From assembly GCA_015680685.1 (NCBI GenBank), contig MNCI01020899.1:53410-117409 (forward strand): a stretch of 64,000 nt of DNA, written 5' to 3'. This document shows positions 22,441 to 33,400 of this stretch, piece after piece (position 1 is the first letter of the stretch; each line of letters starts with the position of its first letter). This stretch comes from Gnetum montanum. Taxonomy: Eukaryota > Streptophyta > Gnetopsida > Gnetales > Gnetaceae. The notes beneath the pieces were generated by a model that was not told where the DNA came from, did no database searches, and saw only the letters and a program-made list of their open reading frames with translations. Made by a program: the position numbers and the translations under genes.

Positions 22441-23610
22441 AGCTAGTTTATTCTTGTAGAAAGGTTTGATTTGTTGGATGTTGACCAGCTATTTCTTTTC
22501 TAGGCTCTCAACTTTGTAGATCATCATGCCCTAAAAGAAAAATTTTTGTAAATTATATAAGGTCCTTCCCGCAAAATTTGGAACTTAGTTTGTTGAGGTA
22601 GATGTGTGGGGTTCTAGTAGAGAACCTTATCTCCCAGTTGAAATTTGACTTCTTCTTTTTTATTTTAAGGTCATGGCACTTTTTGTTGTAGGCCTTGTAT
22701 AAATCATTAGATGATAGGACTACCAATCAATTTTTTTCTAGTAGGATAAGATTCATTAGTCTTTCTTTCTATCCTAGACTTAAGTCAAGATTGAGGTCAC
22801 AAGCTATTGAAAGTGTACAAATCTTAGATTGAATTGGAAGTGTTGGTAATTTTCCATACACAAGCTCATAAGGAGAGTAACATATAGGAAGTTTCCATGT
22901 TGAGCAGTAGGCCCAAAGGAGATCATTGAGTTTTGTGCTCCAGTTTTTTTTATATTTTCTAACAGTTCTTGTTAGAATCCTTGTGATTTCCCTATTGGTA
23001 ACCTTAGCTTGACCATTGGCTTGGGGGTAGTAGGGTGTTGTAAGTTTATGTTCATCCCCTAAGCATTGCATGAGATTATGAAAAGTAGTGCCTATAAAGT
23101 GAGTTCCATTATCAAAAATTAATTCACATGGCACACCAAACTTGTTTACAACATTTTTTTATACAAACTGAGTAGTAGTAGAAGATGTACAATCAATGAT
23201 AGTTGTTACTTCTACCCATTTCATGCAATATTCAACAACAACTATGATGTATGCCTTTCCATTTAACATGGGTGTGATGGGACCCATGAAATTAATGTCC
23301 TAGATGTTAAAGGGTTTCAGTGGTTGAATTCATTGTTGAGATCCCTCCTTTCAAGCAATCATTCCACATCTTGTTGGTATCATTCACAAGAGACAACATA
23401 ATGGTAAGCATCCCTAAAAATTATTGGCCAATAGTACCCTACCATTAGAATTTTAATGGTTGTGCATCTCCTAGCACAGTGTCCTCCACAAGAACCTTCA
23501 TGAGCATCTTGGAGGATGCGTAGTTGATTAGCATCAAGGATATACCAATGAACTAGGCCATCAACACACACCTTGGAGGTGTCTACTGCTCTCCATGAAG
23601 TGTTTTACTC
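22441..23610 (-). pseudogene. Element B integrase (inactive)
   Basis: The C-terminal domain of pol, which would insert the cDNA. Zinc-binding region remnant at about 23600-23400 (VHWYILDANQLRILQDAHEG, then GGH); core at 23300-22770. Of the catalytic D-D-E residues, the first is N in INFMGP (codon 23291-23293), the second is kept in IFDNGTHF, and the third is K in NGQAKVTNREI (codon 23003-23005). Both losses are G-to-A on the coding strand. The core ends with LLWAYCSTWKLPICYSPYEL and VYGKLPTLPIQ. The tail runs through SSFQLSHGGDGHPC near 22360. Several stops and frame changes lie between. Confidence 0.8.
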
Positions 23611-23629
23611 GATGAAGAAATTGCCATTT

Positions 23630-24330
23630 CTATTGGTGGTCCAACCTTTGTAGCATCTCTTGGGTAAGAAGATAGGTGAGAATGCCATCATACCATTTAG
23701 GCTCATTGGGAAATTGTTTAGTTATAGCCCTAGAAAAGAGGAGTTTATTAGGAAACATATCAAATATTATATTTTCTTCCTCTTTATTGTCCCATCGTAA
23801 TTGAGACAAGTGATCAACGATCACATTCTTAGTGCCCTTTCGATCTACCATTGTAAGATTGAATTCCTACAAGATCACTAGCCATTGTATGAGATAAGGG
23901 ATCACCGTTGGATTGTTCATTAGGAGGTGGATGGCATTATGATCCATGTGCACAAACACCTTGTATCCAAGCACATAATGCTTGAACTTTTTTAGAGAAA
24001 ACACCATTTCCATCAGCTCTTTTTCTATAGTGGTGTAGTTTAGTTGTGTACCCACAATGCTTCAACTAGCATAGTAGATGTAATATGGACATTTGTTGTC
24101 ATCTAACTACATAAGCATGGCTCCCAAGGCATAATTTGATGCATCCATCATGATCTGAAATGGTTTGAACCAATCAGGTGCTTGTAGGATTGCATTTTTT
24201 ACAAGTTTCTCTTTCAATTTTTGGAAATATTTTTCACATTTCACCATCCAAACAAATGGGGAATCTTTCTTTGTTAGCTTCACTAACAATTTTGCAATCT
24301 TAGAGAAATTTTCTATGAATCGTTGATAGT
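23630..24330 (-). pseudogene. Element B RNase H and tether
   Basis: The RNase H would degrade the RNA of the RNA:DNA hybrid. Visible: PDWFKPFQIMMDASNYALGA (about 24180-24110), where MDAS holds the first catalytic Asp, then QLNYTTIEKELMEMVFSLKK (the IEKE motif, about 24050-23990) and FVHMDHNAIHLLMN. The tether to integrase reads MVDRKGTKNVIVDHLSQL (about 23851). Frames are broken by stops between segments. Confidence 0.8.
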
Positions 24331-25060
24331 AGCTAGTATGTCCAAGAAATGATCAAACATCTTTGACAATTTTTGGTTGATGAGTTATTACTTAGATGAC
24401 CCTTATTTTCTCAGGGTCTACCTCGATTCTTGCTTGTGATATTCTGTGCCCCAATACAATGTCTTCCTGGACCATTAGGTGACTCTTTTTCCAATTGAGC
24501 CCCAAATTGGTTTCAACACATCATTTTAGCACTTGCTCAAGGTGGTCTAGGGCTTATTCAAATGTAGCTCCAAAAGTGGAGAAGTCATCCATGAAGACTT
24601 CCATACCACTTTCAATTTGCTATTGAAAAATACTCAAGACTAGGCATTGGAATGTGGCAAGAGAATTGCATAGACCAAATGGCATCTTATGATATGCAAA
24701 TGTCCCCCAAGGACTCATGAATGTTATCTTTGCTTGGTCCTCTAGTAAAATTTGAATTTGGTTATAGCCACTATAACCATCTAGGAAATTATAATAGCAA
24801 TGCCTAGATATTGTGTCTAGCACTTGATCCACAAATGGCAATGGAAAATGATCTTTGAATGTTGCCATATTTAGCAACCAAAAATAGATGTAAACCTACC
24901 ACTTGCCTCCTTTCATTGGCATAATCATGAGTGGACTAACCCACTCACTATCTACAATGGGATAAATGAACCCTTCCTTGAGGAGTTGCTCAATTTCCTC
25001 CTTGATGATCTACTTCAGTGTGGCTATATTTTTGGCTTCATGGCTGGATCAATGTAGATG
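24331..25060 (-). pseudogene. Element B reverse transcriptase
   Basis: Motifs in order: DHFPLPFVDQVLDTISRH and YNFLDGYSGYNQIQI (about 24860-24745), PWGTFAYHKMPFGLCNSLAT (about 24705-24650), and the catalytic box EVFMDDFS (FMDD codons 24584-24595), still intact. The thumb/connection region VLGHRIS..IEVDPEKI follows (about 24460-24400), then SFLGHTSYYQRFIENFSK. Stops interrupt at several points, so the protein cannot be made whole. Confidence 0.85.
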
Positions 25061-25459
25061 CAATGCTGGCATATCCTAGGATTAATGGAGTTTAGGATAA
25101 GACCAAGAAAAAGCTACTGACTATTTTTCACCTACCTTCAACAACATATTTTTCTACTCTGGAGTAAGATTTGCATTGATTATGATTGACTTTCCATTTT
25201 TTAAAAACACATATTTCATTCTAGTTGGTAGCAGTTTTAGTTCAAGGGGCTCTTGCTTAAAATTTTCAAGAATTTCCAACTCTTCCTAGTAAGTATCATC
25301 ATTTGTATCATAAAATAGTTGGTGATGAACTTGCTCTAGTTCATCCATGCCTAAGACATGTGTATGTGAAGTTCTTAGTCGGTTCCATACAAAGTGTGCT
25401 ACTCTCTAAATTAGTAGTTAGTCACTAGGTGCCCTCCTATTTTGTGGCTATTGTGTATA

Positions 25460-25970
25460 GACACATTTATATTTCTATTTCTAGTGCACATTGCTTGCAA
25501 GTAGAGATAGATGCTTGTTTTCTGGCCTAGAGTTTCTGCACACAATTACACCCTGTATCACTATACACAATGCATGAAACTCTCTTCTTCTCAATCTTTC
25601 CAAATGCATTTTCTTTGGATATTTCCAGGGAAAGATCTCTGATGCCCATTCATGCATCAATTGTGTTAAGCCATGCCCTTCCATGATGATTGGAAAATCC
25701 CTTTTGTAGTTCTCCACATTGATTACTAGGAAATTAGCAGGATAAGACCACCCACAAATAATGGTCACAATGACTTCCACCAGTCCCAATGGAATAGTGA
25801 TGGACTAGTCTATCAATCCTAATGTAATATCACTCTTCTTAAGAGGGGGAAGGTTCCATGCAATGTACATCTCATGAGAAATTAAATTGACACCAAAACC
25901 TAAATCAAGAAGAGCCTTGAATAGTTCATTCCCAGCAATTTGCAAATAAATGAGAGGAATTCAAGGATGG
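25460..25970 (-). pseudogene. Element B protease
   Basis: Retropepsin-like aspartic protease. The active-site block reads ALLDLGFGVNLI (about 25917-25882), where D-S/T-G has become D-L-G. SITIPLGLVEVIVTI and WSYPANFLVINV (about 25800-25715) match the conserved flap-side region. One stop lies just before SITIPLG. The 25.06-25.46 kb stretch is a low-conservation linker to RT. Confidence 0.7.
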
Positions 25971-28521
25971 GCTAATATAGATCCAATCATATATAGTGTG
26001 AGTAAGTATTACAGTATGGATCCTAGGTAGATTTTGGTTTGAGGGGGACTCAAAGGTATTTGATATAGAGGAAGAGGGATGAACAAGATGGTCAACTACA
26101 AGTGTAATTAAGGGCTTAGGTGGACTACAGGGTTGGAAAAATGTTTTTTCTTTGATTGAGTATTTGACCCATCCAATTGATGAACTAATTGAATATTAAC
26201 AATCCTAGTAGCATTGCATTGTTGTGGTTGAGTTGGTAGTACACCTTGCATAGGTGGAGTAGGTGGTAGCTATGTGACCAAAGGAGAAACATGTTTAGGG
26301 ATACAAAAAGGATAAGGGTAAGAGGTGTATCCCTTCTTTCATGTGGAGAATGAGTTTGATAATAATCAAAAGGGTGGTAGTGAGATTGGAAAGTAGAAAC
26401 ATGATTGGAGGAGTTACCTGGAGACAAGGGTTGTTGAATGTAGTACCCATAAGGATCAGGCTATCTATAAGGGTATTTCTACCTTGGTGGTGCCATCGCC
26501 CATGATTGTGGTTGCTACCACTATTGATACTACTCATATGGTTATGGTGGAGCTCCACTTAGATAATACTAATGTTGCTAGTGCAACTACCTAAAATTAC
26601 CTTGAGGATAAGGTAATCTTTTGGATGTTTGCCTTTATGTTAGTCATGGATTCAAAGAATTCACCCTAGACTCTTGTAAATGTGACACTATGGGGAAACA
26701 TCCCTTAGCAAGTTCATTCCAACAAATGTCACACCCATCATCATCATCTAATTCAGTTTCCACAACTTCTTCTATTGCAGCAATCTTGCCCTTAACTTTG
26801 TGATAGGCATGTTCAACTTCCTTGTGCCTCTTGCACTCACCATTACTACCTTGTTCTATGGCCTCTTCAAAATTTTTTAGAACAACTTGACATCTATTAT
26901 CCATGGAGTTTCATAATTGATCAACCTTGGTCATAAGTTTAGATTGAAATTTTTTGAGTAGCAAGGTTTTCCCATGCACCACCTCATTAGGTGCAAATTC
27001 TTCCTTAGTATCACAAAATCAAACCTCCCTCTTGATTTTCTGTACTTTTTCTTTTTCTTAATTTACTTTTCTCTTTAGCTACCTACTCAAGTAGTCTTTG
27101 TATCTAACTGGCACTTAATTTTGATAGTCACCGCTAGGCATAGATACCAAGGGTTCTCCTCATTTCTAATCAAAGCCCTTTGACAATGTGGTGAAGTTGA
27201 TCCAATTAAGAATAACCATGGCCAAGACATTTGTGCATCAAGGAATAGTATCGGCCAATGGTGGCATCTAAGGGTTCATGTGCTCCTTGTTTCCATCCTT
27301 GGATTTGGCTTCTCAAGTTGGACATTCTGGAGTATGTTTAATATTTATCATTAAATAATTCAAGCATGGTACTACATTGTCTAATAGATTCCAGCTCTAA
27401 GGACCAGTACTAGTTCTTTACTTCTTTGATAAGTGTCCTTGGGAACGACTTACATTTCTGCCACTCAAGATGTATGTTCTGCAAGGTACATGCATCTTGA
27501 AAATCTTGGAGATGGTTCTACAAATCAAAGTTGTATCCCCCTTCAAATTGAGGAATATTGTTTATGTCTAGCCTTTTTATTTGACTATCCTTTACATGCC
27601 TTATTGGAATTCATTCTACCTCTATGATATGAAGTATACTTTGAGTAGCAAGAAAAGGTTCATCAAGGCCATGATCATGGTGCCTATGATGCCCTCTACT
27701 ACCCCTTCATTCATGGTGATGTTTCTCTCTTGAATGTCCATGCCCTTGATCTTGCCGTTCTTAATGGTCCCTTCAATCATTTTTGTCTCATTGGTCATTT
27801 TGGTCACCTCCATCATAGTCTCGCCTTGTGAAATCATGGTTAGAGCTAGAAGAAGAGGAAGATGATGATGAGGGGGAAGAGGAAGAAGGACTAGCATCAT
27901 CACAGTGCCTACTACCACATCTTTGATGATCACAACCATGATCACAATCTTGTTTCTTGTCTACATCCCTACCTTGACTTGCCCTTTTAGATCCTTCTTT
28001 ATCATTGAATCCATTCTTACTAGAACCAAGATTGTGAATTGTGTACTGTAAGTTTTAGTTTTGACCTCCTTCACTGAAGTCAAAGAGAGGAACTTCACTA
28101 AATGGGAAACCTCTAGAGAAGGGTTCCCCTCTTTTTGGTATAGCAAGAATGAAGAATCATTAAGTCCTTTTCCCTTCACAAATTCATAGCATTGTTCTAG
28201 CTCTTGATCTTGTAGACATTGTGCTTTAGTGGGATGATAATCCCTAATGTTAGTATCTTGCACAACATACTTAGCATGACATTACTAGAGATCCCATCAT
28301 ATGAGGATTTGGTGAAGCATTGCAAGAATAGATCAATCAGGTAGCAACACAATGTTTCCCTCCATGTCATGCCATTGCAGCTATTCATCCTAATGTAGGA
28401 AGAAGGCAAAATTCAGTACATACTTATCAAGATGAGCATATACAATTCAATATTGTTAAGATATCTATTGATGAGCTTCATTAGACTTGGGTGAAGAAGC
28501 ACTCTTGTGAGAAGAAGACAT
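25971..28521 (-). pseudogene. Element B gag
   Basis: The ATG at 28521 (MSSSHKSASSP) is the matching start of element C gag (MSSSQRDDTPS), about 160 bases after the primer site. A stretch rich in His, Asp, Gly and Ser lies at about 27900-27640. The retrotransposon capsid domain, about 27600-27150, shows FEGGYNFDL, FPRTLIKEV and MLELFNDKY. An acidic/lysine segment, NFEEAIEQGSNGECKRHKE to ETELDDDDGCD, lies at 26870-26720, followed by a Pro/Tyr/His-rich tail. Many stops and frame changes. Confidence 0.7.
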
Positions 28522-28662
28522 TTTCAATTAGATGAGAAAAAATGTAGTGTACTTTTAAATTTTGTTGTAGTAACTGTAAAATATGATATGAATCTAAGGT
28601 TAATTAAAATAATTTAAATATTTTCCACTAAATCTTAGATAGCACATGAAACAACCAAAAAG

Positions 28663-28681
28663 TCCTTGGCAACGGTGCCAA
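28663..28681 (-). other. Element B primer-binding site, tRNA-Asp type
   Basis: On the minus strand TTGGCACCGTTGCCAAGGA starts directly at the LTR end. It is close to TGGCGCCGTTGCCGGGGA, the complement of the plant tRNA-Asp 3' end used by Athila/Tat elements. Confidence 0.85.
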
Positions 28682-29540
28682 TGATGAGTGGTGAGGTACC
28701 CCTATGCCCAACCATATGAATCACAAAGGTGGTTATGTGCAATCCGGTTGAATTCCATGGACCCATAGTTCTCTAGTACACTAGTTTTTCTAGGAAGTAA
28801 AATTGGCATTTAGAACATTCATTGTTTTCCCAACTACACTTGTGAAGCTCAAGGGTATGGTTTAAGTATAATTGAGATATATTATTTTTCTTATTTTATG
28901 TTTTATAAGTTTAATTTCCTATAACAAGAATGAAGGGTATAATAATTTAAGATCTAGTTCATTTACTATCTAGCTAGCTTAACACAAGTACCTGTCCAAC
29001 TTTCTTGGACATGTCCTAAACACATCTAGTGCTACTAGGCTACCAAACCTTAATCGTTGCAAGGTTACTAAGTACTATATGTATGCTCGAAGTGGTCATG
29101 CTTGTGCTCATTAACAACCAAAAATTAATTACTTAATTCAAATGCATTAAAGTAAAGTACATGAAAGTAAAGTGAATTAAAAGAAACATTAATCTATCCT
29201 CAATGCTACAAGGATTGTTAAAAGTGTTCATTTTTATTCCCATCACACTGCTGCAGTCAGGTACATCAGTGTTTGAACAAAGATCTATACAGACTTAGAT
29301 TCTTGTTGCAAGCACTCAAAAAATATTCTAACTCTAGAGAAAATAAACTATAAGAGCTTTGCCACTCTAACTAAAAACTGATATGAGAACTATGAACCCA
29401 TGCAATATATTTATAGGCAATTGTATATCCTATGACATTGGATACCTGATGTTGCATCTAGGCTCTAACATCAGATTCCCAACATCGAGGCTCTAACGTC
29501 GAATACTTGACATTGAAGTAGATGAAAACATACTTCGTTA
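28682..29540 (-). repeat. 5' LTR of element B
   Basis: 859 bases. The left plus-strand end is TGATGAGTGG. The right end is mutated to TCGTTA, where the 3' LTR has TCATCA. The minus-strand TATA is CCTATAAATATAT (about 29405-29417), and the short repeats with GACATTGGATACC and AACATCAGATTCCCAACATC lie at about 29433-29515. Confidence 0.9.
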
Positions 29541-29640
29541 CATACCATAACCATGATGTCAACATTTGGAATTCATTGTTAGCCAATGTGACTATTCTCT
29601 CATAGCCAATATAGCGATCATCTCATCCTAAATTTGTAAC
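29541..29640 (+). repeat. Repeat D copy 2, continuation after element B
   Basis: CATAACCATGATGTCAACAT and following bases continue the D1 homology (about 7556-7640) from where element B interrupted it. Confidence 0.6.
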
Positions 29641-31205
29641 ATTCCATTGTGATTGAAACACCACCAAATTTGGGCTATAGCTTCTTGATTACAAAGTTTC
29701 CTAAGTGTTAGGATGAGGCCACTTTTTTCAAATTATTTTAAGTGTTGGAACTACACTCTCCATTGTCCTAGAGTGTAGTCAACTTAGTAGAGAGTGTAGC
29801 CAACACAAAAGGCTAATTTGCAAATATTTCTAAGTGTCAAGCCAACTACTACAAAATTTTCGAAGTGTTGAGACTATGCTCACCACCAGCCCAAAGCGTA
29901 GTTAAATGTAGCCAATTGGAATCTAATCCCTACAAGTTTTGACAAGTGCTAATACTACACTCACCCCTAGTCAAGAACATAGTCAGCCTCTCGTGAAGAG
30001 TGTTGAACTATGCTCTCCCCCAGTCCAAGTACTAGTCAAGCATAGTCAACCAAAATAGCCTCCAAAGGCCTCCACAATGCAACACCAACATTCAGCTCAG
30101 CTCCAACTCATTCCTAGTACGCATATGCATATTTTGTATACCCCTTTTGTCCCCAAAAATTATAACTACACTTAATCCCACTCAAGATAGTGGACAACAT
30201 AGTCCCAGAGTGTAGTCTCTAAACTTGCATTTTTAGGTATATTGTGGTCCTCTCGGCACATGCACATGTAGTTGGAAATGTAGTCATAGTCTCATAGCCT
30301 TACATAGTCTATTAGAGCACAATAGAGCATAACATTGCTAGCCTCAATGGAGAGCATAGTTTTGTGACAGTGCAGTCCCAACTGTCCCATTGCCACATGG
30401 TAGTCTCTTTGCATTTCATGCAACACTAACCCTATAAATACCCTACACCCCCAATGTTTTAGGGGCTAGAAAAATTTTAGGTTGGCATCTTTGGCATTTG
30501 GCATTTTTAGTGAATGAGACCCAAAGGCACACTAACGAATCAGAGAGAGGTAGAGTTGCATACCATGGTCCACCGTAGCCCCATCGTAGCACAACAGATC
30601 ACCATAGCCCACGATACACTACGGTGATCAACTAGGCAGATGCAAGCACACCAGCAAGCATCAGTCTTCATGGTTAGACACCTCTAAGACTATGACTATG
30701 CTCTCCACTATACTTGTTATAAACTATGTACCTTCTCACCTCTTTTAGAGTTAACTATGCTCAACCCCATTTGAGATGATGTTCTATTTCTCTCTCTTGT
30801 ATTTTTTACACTTTCTTTGCATTTTCGCTATTTTTAACATGTGGTCACACTACAACTATGCTCAAGTGGTAGTCTTTGCATGTTTCCACCCTCATTTTTC
30901 ATTGAAACCCTTAACTAAACTCATCCCCTTAGGCACCCAAGACTACACTCAATACCATTAACACCATCGACATTACTAACACCATCAACACTATGAATAC
31001 TACTTAAATACTCAGCAATGTTTCACATTAGTACACTAGCTAAGCATGTTGCATGCTAGTTGCATATACCTCTTTGTTTGCACTTGGTAAAGTCCTTGTT
31101 CGATTAACAAGATTCTTCATGCACCCCATCTTTCCCTCTAGTAGACCCTCATGCAGATGCCAGGTTAGGCTGTGCACCCATGAACCCCTTAGTATTCTAG
31201 CCATC
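29635..31205 (+). repeat. Solo-LTR-like block inside D2
   Basis: About 1.57 kb absent from D1. It starts near TGTAACATTCC (29635). From 29745 to 30380 it carries many copies of GACTACACTC or its complement GAGTGTAGTC in varying form, then CCTATAAATACCC (TATA, about 30430-30442). This is the layout of an LTR with U3 repeats. No end repeat or clean target duplication was found, though TATAGCGATC (about 29610) and TATAGTGATC (about 31217) flank it. The small open frames inside are not recognised. Confidence 0.4.
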
Positions 31206-31395
31206 AATGTTTTCAGTCATTATAGTGATCTTATTTCACCATCATAAGCACTCCTTGGCATGATTTAATGTGGAGAAGGAGTATTTGTGATGCATTTTTG
31301 ATGGTGTTTCAAATTGTTTGTTGATGTCTCTCAGGTCATTCCTCCAAACATCAACAAAGAAGAATCAATAAAACACATTTAAAAATATTCATGTA
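31205..31395 (+). repeat. Repeat D copy 2, right end
   Basis: CATCATAAGCACTCCTTGGC and the following 170 bases match D1 7650-7830. Homology ends near 31395. Confidence 0.6.
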
Positions 31396-31559
31396 AATTC
31401 TTTGTAGCCAAAATTAATATTGTAAATTGATGGGAGTTTAAAGGTAAAAATATTTGCCTTAGTATCCATCAAAAATCCTACCCTATGACCTTGTTTTAGC
31501 AATGTTTTCACAATATTTGTTATGTAAAAGTTTGAATTATAGTCCACACACTATAAATT

Positions 31560-32010
31560 TCACTTGTGCCAATGTCTATAAATCCAAAATTCTAAACACA
31601 TTGCAAAATTTGGCAAACAAGGTAAAAAACCCTAGTGATTAATAAGCTACAAATTTAGGCCATGAAAATAGCCCAAAATAACCTAAAATTTGGTAGAAAA
31701 ATTTTTACACATTGGCAGCCCATGGGCAGAAAATTTGAGCCCTAAAATAGTCCAAATATGTTGTAAAATATTGTAGAAAAGGTTCCACAAATTGGCGACC
31801 CACACACTATAATTTTGGATGATGAAAAGTGCCACAAACATTGGTATTTTAATTCCCAAAAGTCAAAAAAAATTAGCATACCATATACTATAGATTTGGA
31901 TGGTAAAAATTACCATATACATTGATATTTCATGTTTAAAAAGTTAAAAATGTTGGTATACCACATGTTGCAAATTTTGGCCATCAAAGGCTTTTGTTTG
32001 GTTACCCTTG
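31560..32010. repeat. Degenerate tandem repeat of about 90 bp
   Basis: Repeating words are TTGGYATACCACAT, CTATAGATTTGGATGGTAAA and CACATTGG. Four to five poor copies. No gene is seen in 31396-32010. Confidence 0.45.
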
Positions 32011-32079
32011 GATCTTAAGTAGGGGATTTCTCAATCTATTGTTCAACATCATATTGATTTTGAGGCTGAGGCTTGACCA

Positions 32080-32930
32080 TGACAACAACCATGTAGAAGA
32101 CTAAACTCACTCATGAAGAAAGTAGTAAAACATGAATTTTTTAAAAAAATTTAGATGGGTATTATTTATTTGATCTTTGATTCACAGTAGATTATCCCTA
32201 TTATTGTGGTGTCTAAAAATTCAAGTAAATGTCATGTCTGTATTGATTTTCATGAATTAAATAAATGTATAAGAAAATATCACTTTCCACTTCCATATTT
32301 GGATTAGGTTCATGATAAGATTTAAGTGCATAGATTTTATTCTTTTTCAAATGGTTTTAGTGGTATTAATCAGATTTCTATTATCTTTGAAGATCGACAT
32401 AAAACAACATTTACCACACAGTGGGGTAACTTTGCATTTCAGAAGATGCCCCTTAGGCTATGAAATGCTCCTACTACATTTCAAAGGACTCTGAATTCTA
32501 TTTTGTATATATGATCGATTCATTTCTTGAGGTTTTCATGGATGATTTTTCAATCTATGGTGATTTATTCTCTGATGCCTTATGTCATCTTGAATTAGTC
32601 TTGTGTAGGTGTATTGATAAAGATCTTATATTATCTTCAGAAAAGTGTCATTTCATGATCTCCTTTGATGTTGTGTTAGACCACATTGTGGGAAAGATGT
32701 AAATCTCAACAGTTCCTAAGAAAATAAGTGTTGTCTCCCATCTTACTCTTCCATTCAATTCTAAAGGTTTATGTGCATTGTTAGGACACACTGGTTTTTA
32801 TAGAAGATTCATTAAGGATTTATCAGTAATTACTCAACCCTTGATGAAACTATTACAAAAAGATGTTATTTTTGAATGGACTGAAGATTGCTAGAATGCA
32901 TTTAAAATTTTAAAAGCTAAGCTTTCTTTA
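32080..32930 (+). pseudogene. Element F reverse transcriptase (Athila/Tat-type)
   Basis: A decayed RT. Visible motifs are CHVCIDFHELNKCIRKYHFP (about 32230-32290), FSGINQI (about 32350), WGNFAFQKMPL (about 32421-32454), TTFQRTLNSIL (about 32473-32505) and the catalytic box EVFMDDFSIYGD (FMDD codons 32535-32546, intact). EKCHFM and VLDHIVGKM follow, then GFYRRFIKDLS near 32800. It differs in detail from B and C (for example IYGDLFSDALCHLELVLCRC), so it belongs to another Athila/Tat family. Stops and two frame changes are present. No LTRs or gag were found for it. Confidence 0.8.
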
Positions 32931-33400
32931 ACACCAATTTTACAAGGACTTGATTGAAGCAAAGACATTGAACTTATGATGGATACCTCAAATTTTGCAA
33001 TTAGAGTAGTATTGGGTAAGTGTAAAGATAATGCTCCATATGTTATTTATTATATGTCTAAGATACTAACCCCTAATCAGGTTAATTATGCTACTATATA
33101 GAAGGATATGTTGGTGGTTGTATATAGCTTAGACAAATTCTGTTATTATTTAATTGGTTTTCATACTATAGTTTTTATTGACCATGATGCTCTTAAGTAT
33201 CTACATAATAAATGAACTAAAGGTTCTAGGTTAATTTATTTAAGTCTTTTGTTGCAAGCATTTAATTTGGTAATTCATGATAAGAAAGGATTTGAGAATT
33301 TAATGGTAGATCATTTGGCCATATTGGAGCATAATTTAGATTTGAAGACATCTCAAATGTTTAAGGATGTATTCTCTAATGAGTAGTTGTTCTCTTGTTG
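32931..33400 (+). pseudogene. Element F RNase H
   Basis: Motifs: IELMMDTSNFAIRVVLG (about 32970-33020), which contains the first catalytic Asp; YVIYYMSKILTPNQVNYAT, with the usual EKE region degraded to a stop (about 33040-33105); FIDHDALKYLHNK (about 33176-33215); and LMVDHLAILE (about 33302). It is in the same frame as the surrounding pol segments for most of its length. Confidence 0.75.

Larger units (their letters stand above)
19389..29540 (-). mobile_element. Element B: complete but dead Athila/Tat-type Ty3/gypsy retrotransposon
   Basis: Reads on the minus strand in the order 5' LTR, tRNA-Asp primer site, gag, protease, RT, RNaseH, integrase, long noncoding 3' region, 3' LTR. The flanking five bases are CATAC on both sides (19384-19388 and 29541-29545), a perfect target duplication. 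Total 10152 bases. Stops and frameshifts occur in every domain, and protease and integrase have lost active-site residues. Compared with element A it lacks the third ORF. Non-chromoviral Athila/Tat placement rests on the primer site and RT/integrase patterns. Confidence 0.9.

Noticed and set aside
31790-31806. TTGGCGACCCACAC resembles a tRNA-Arg-type primer site of Tat/Ogre elements
   Set aside because: It is one unit of a local tandem repeat (other copies read CACATTGGCAGCCC and similar), with no LTR end before it and no gag after it.
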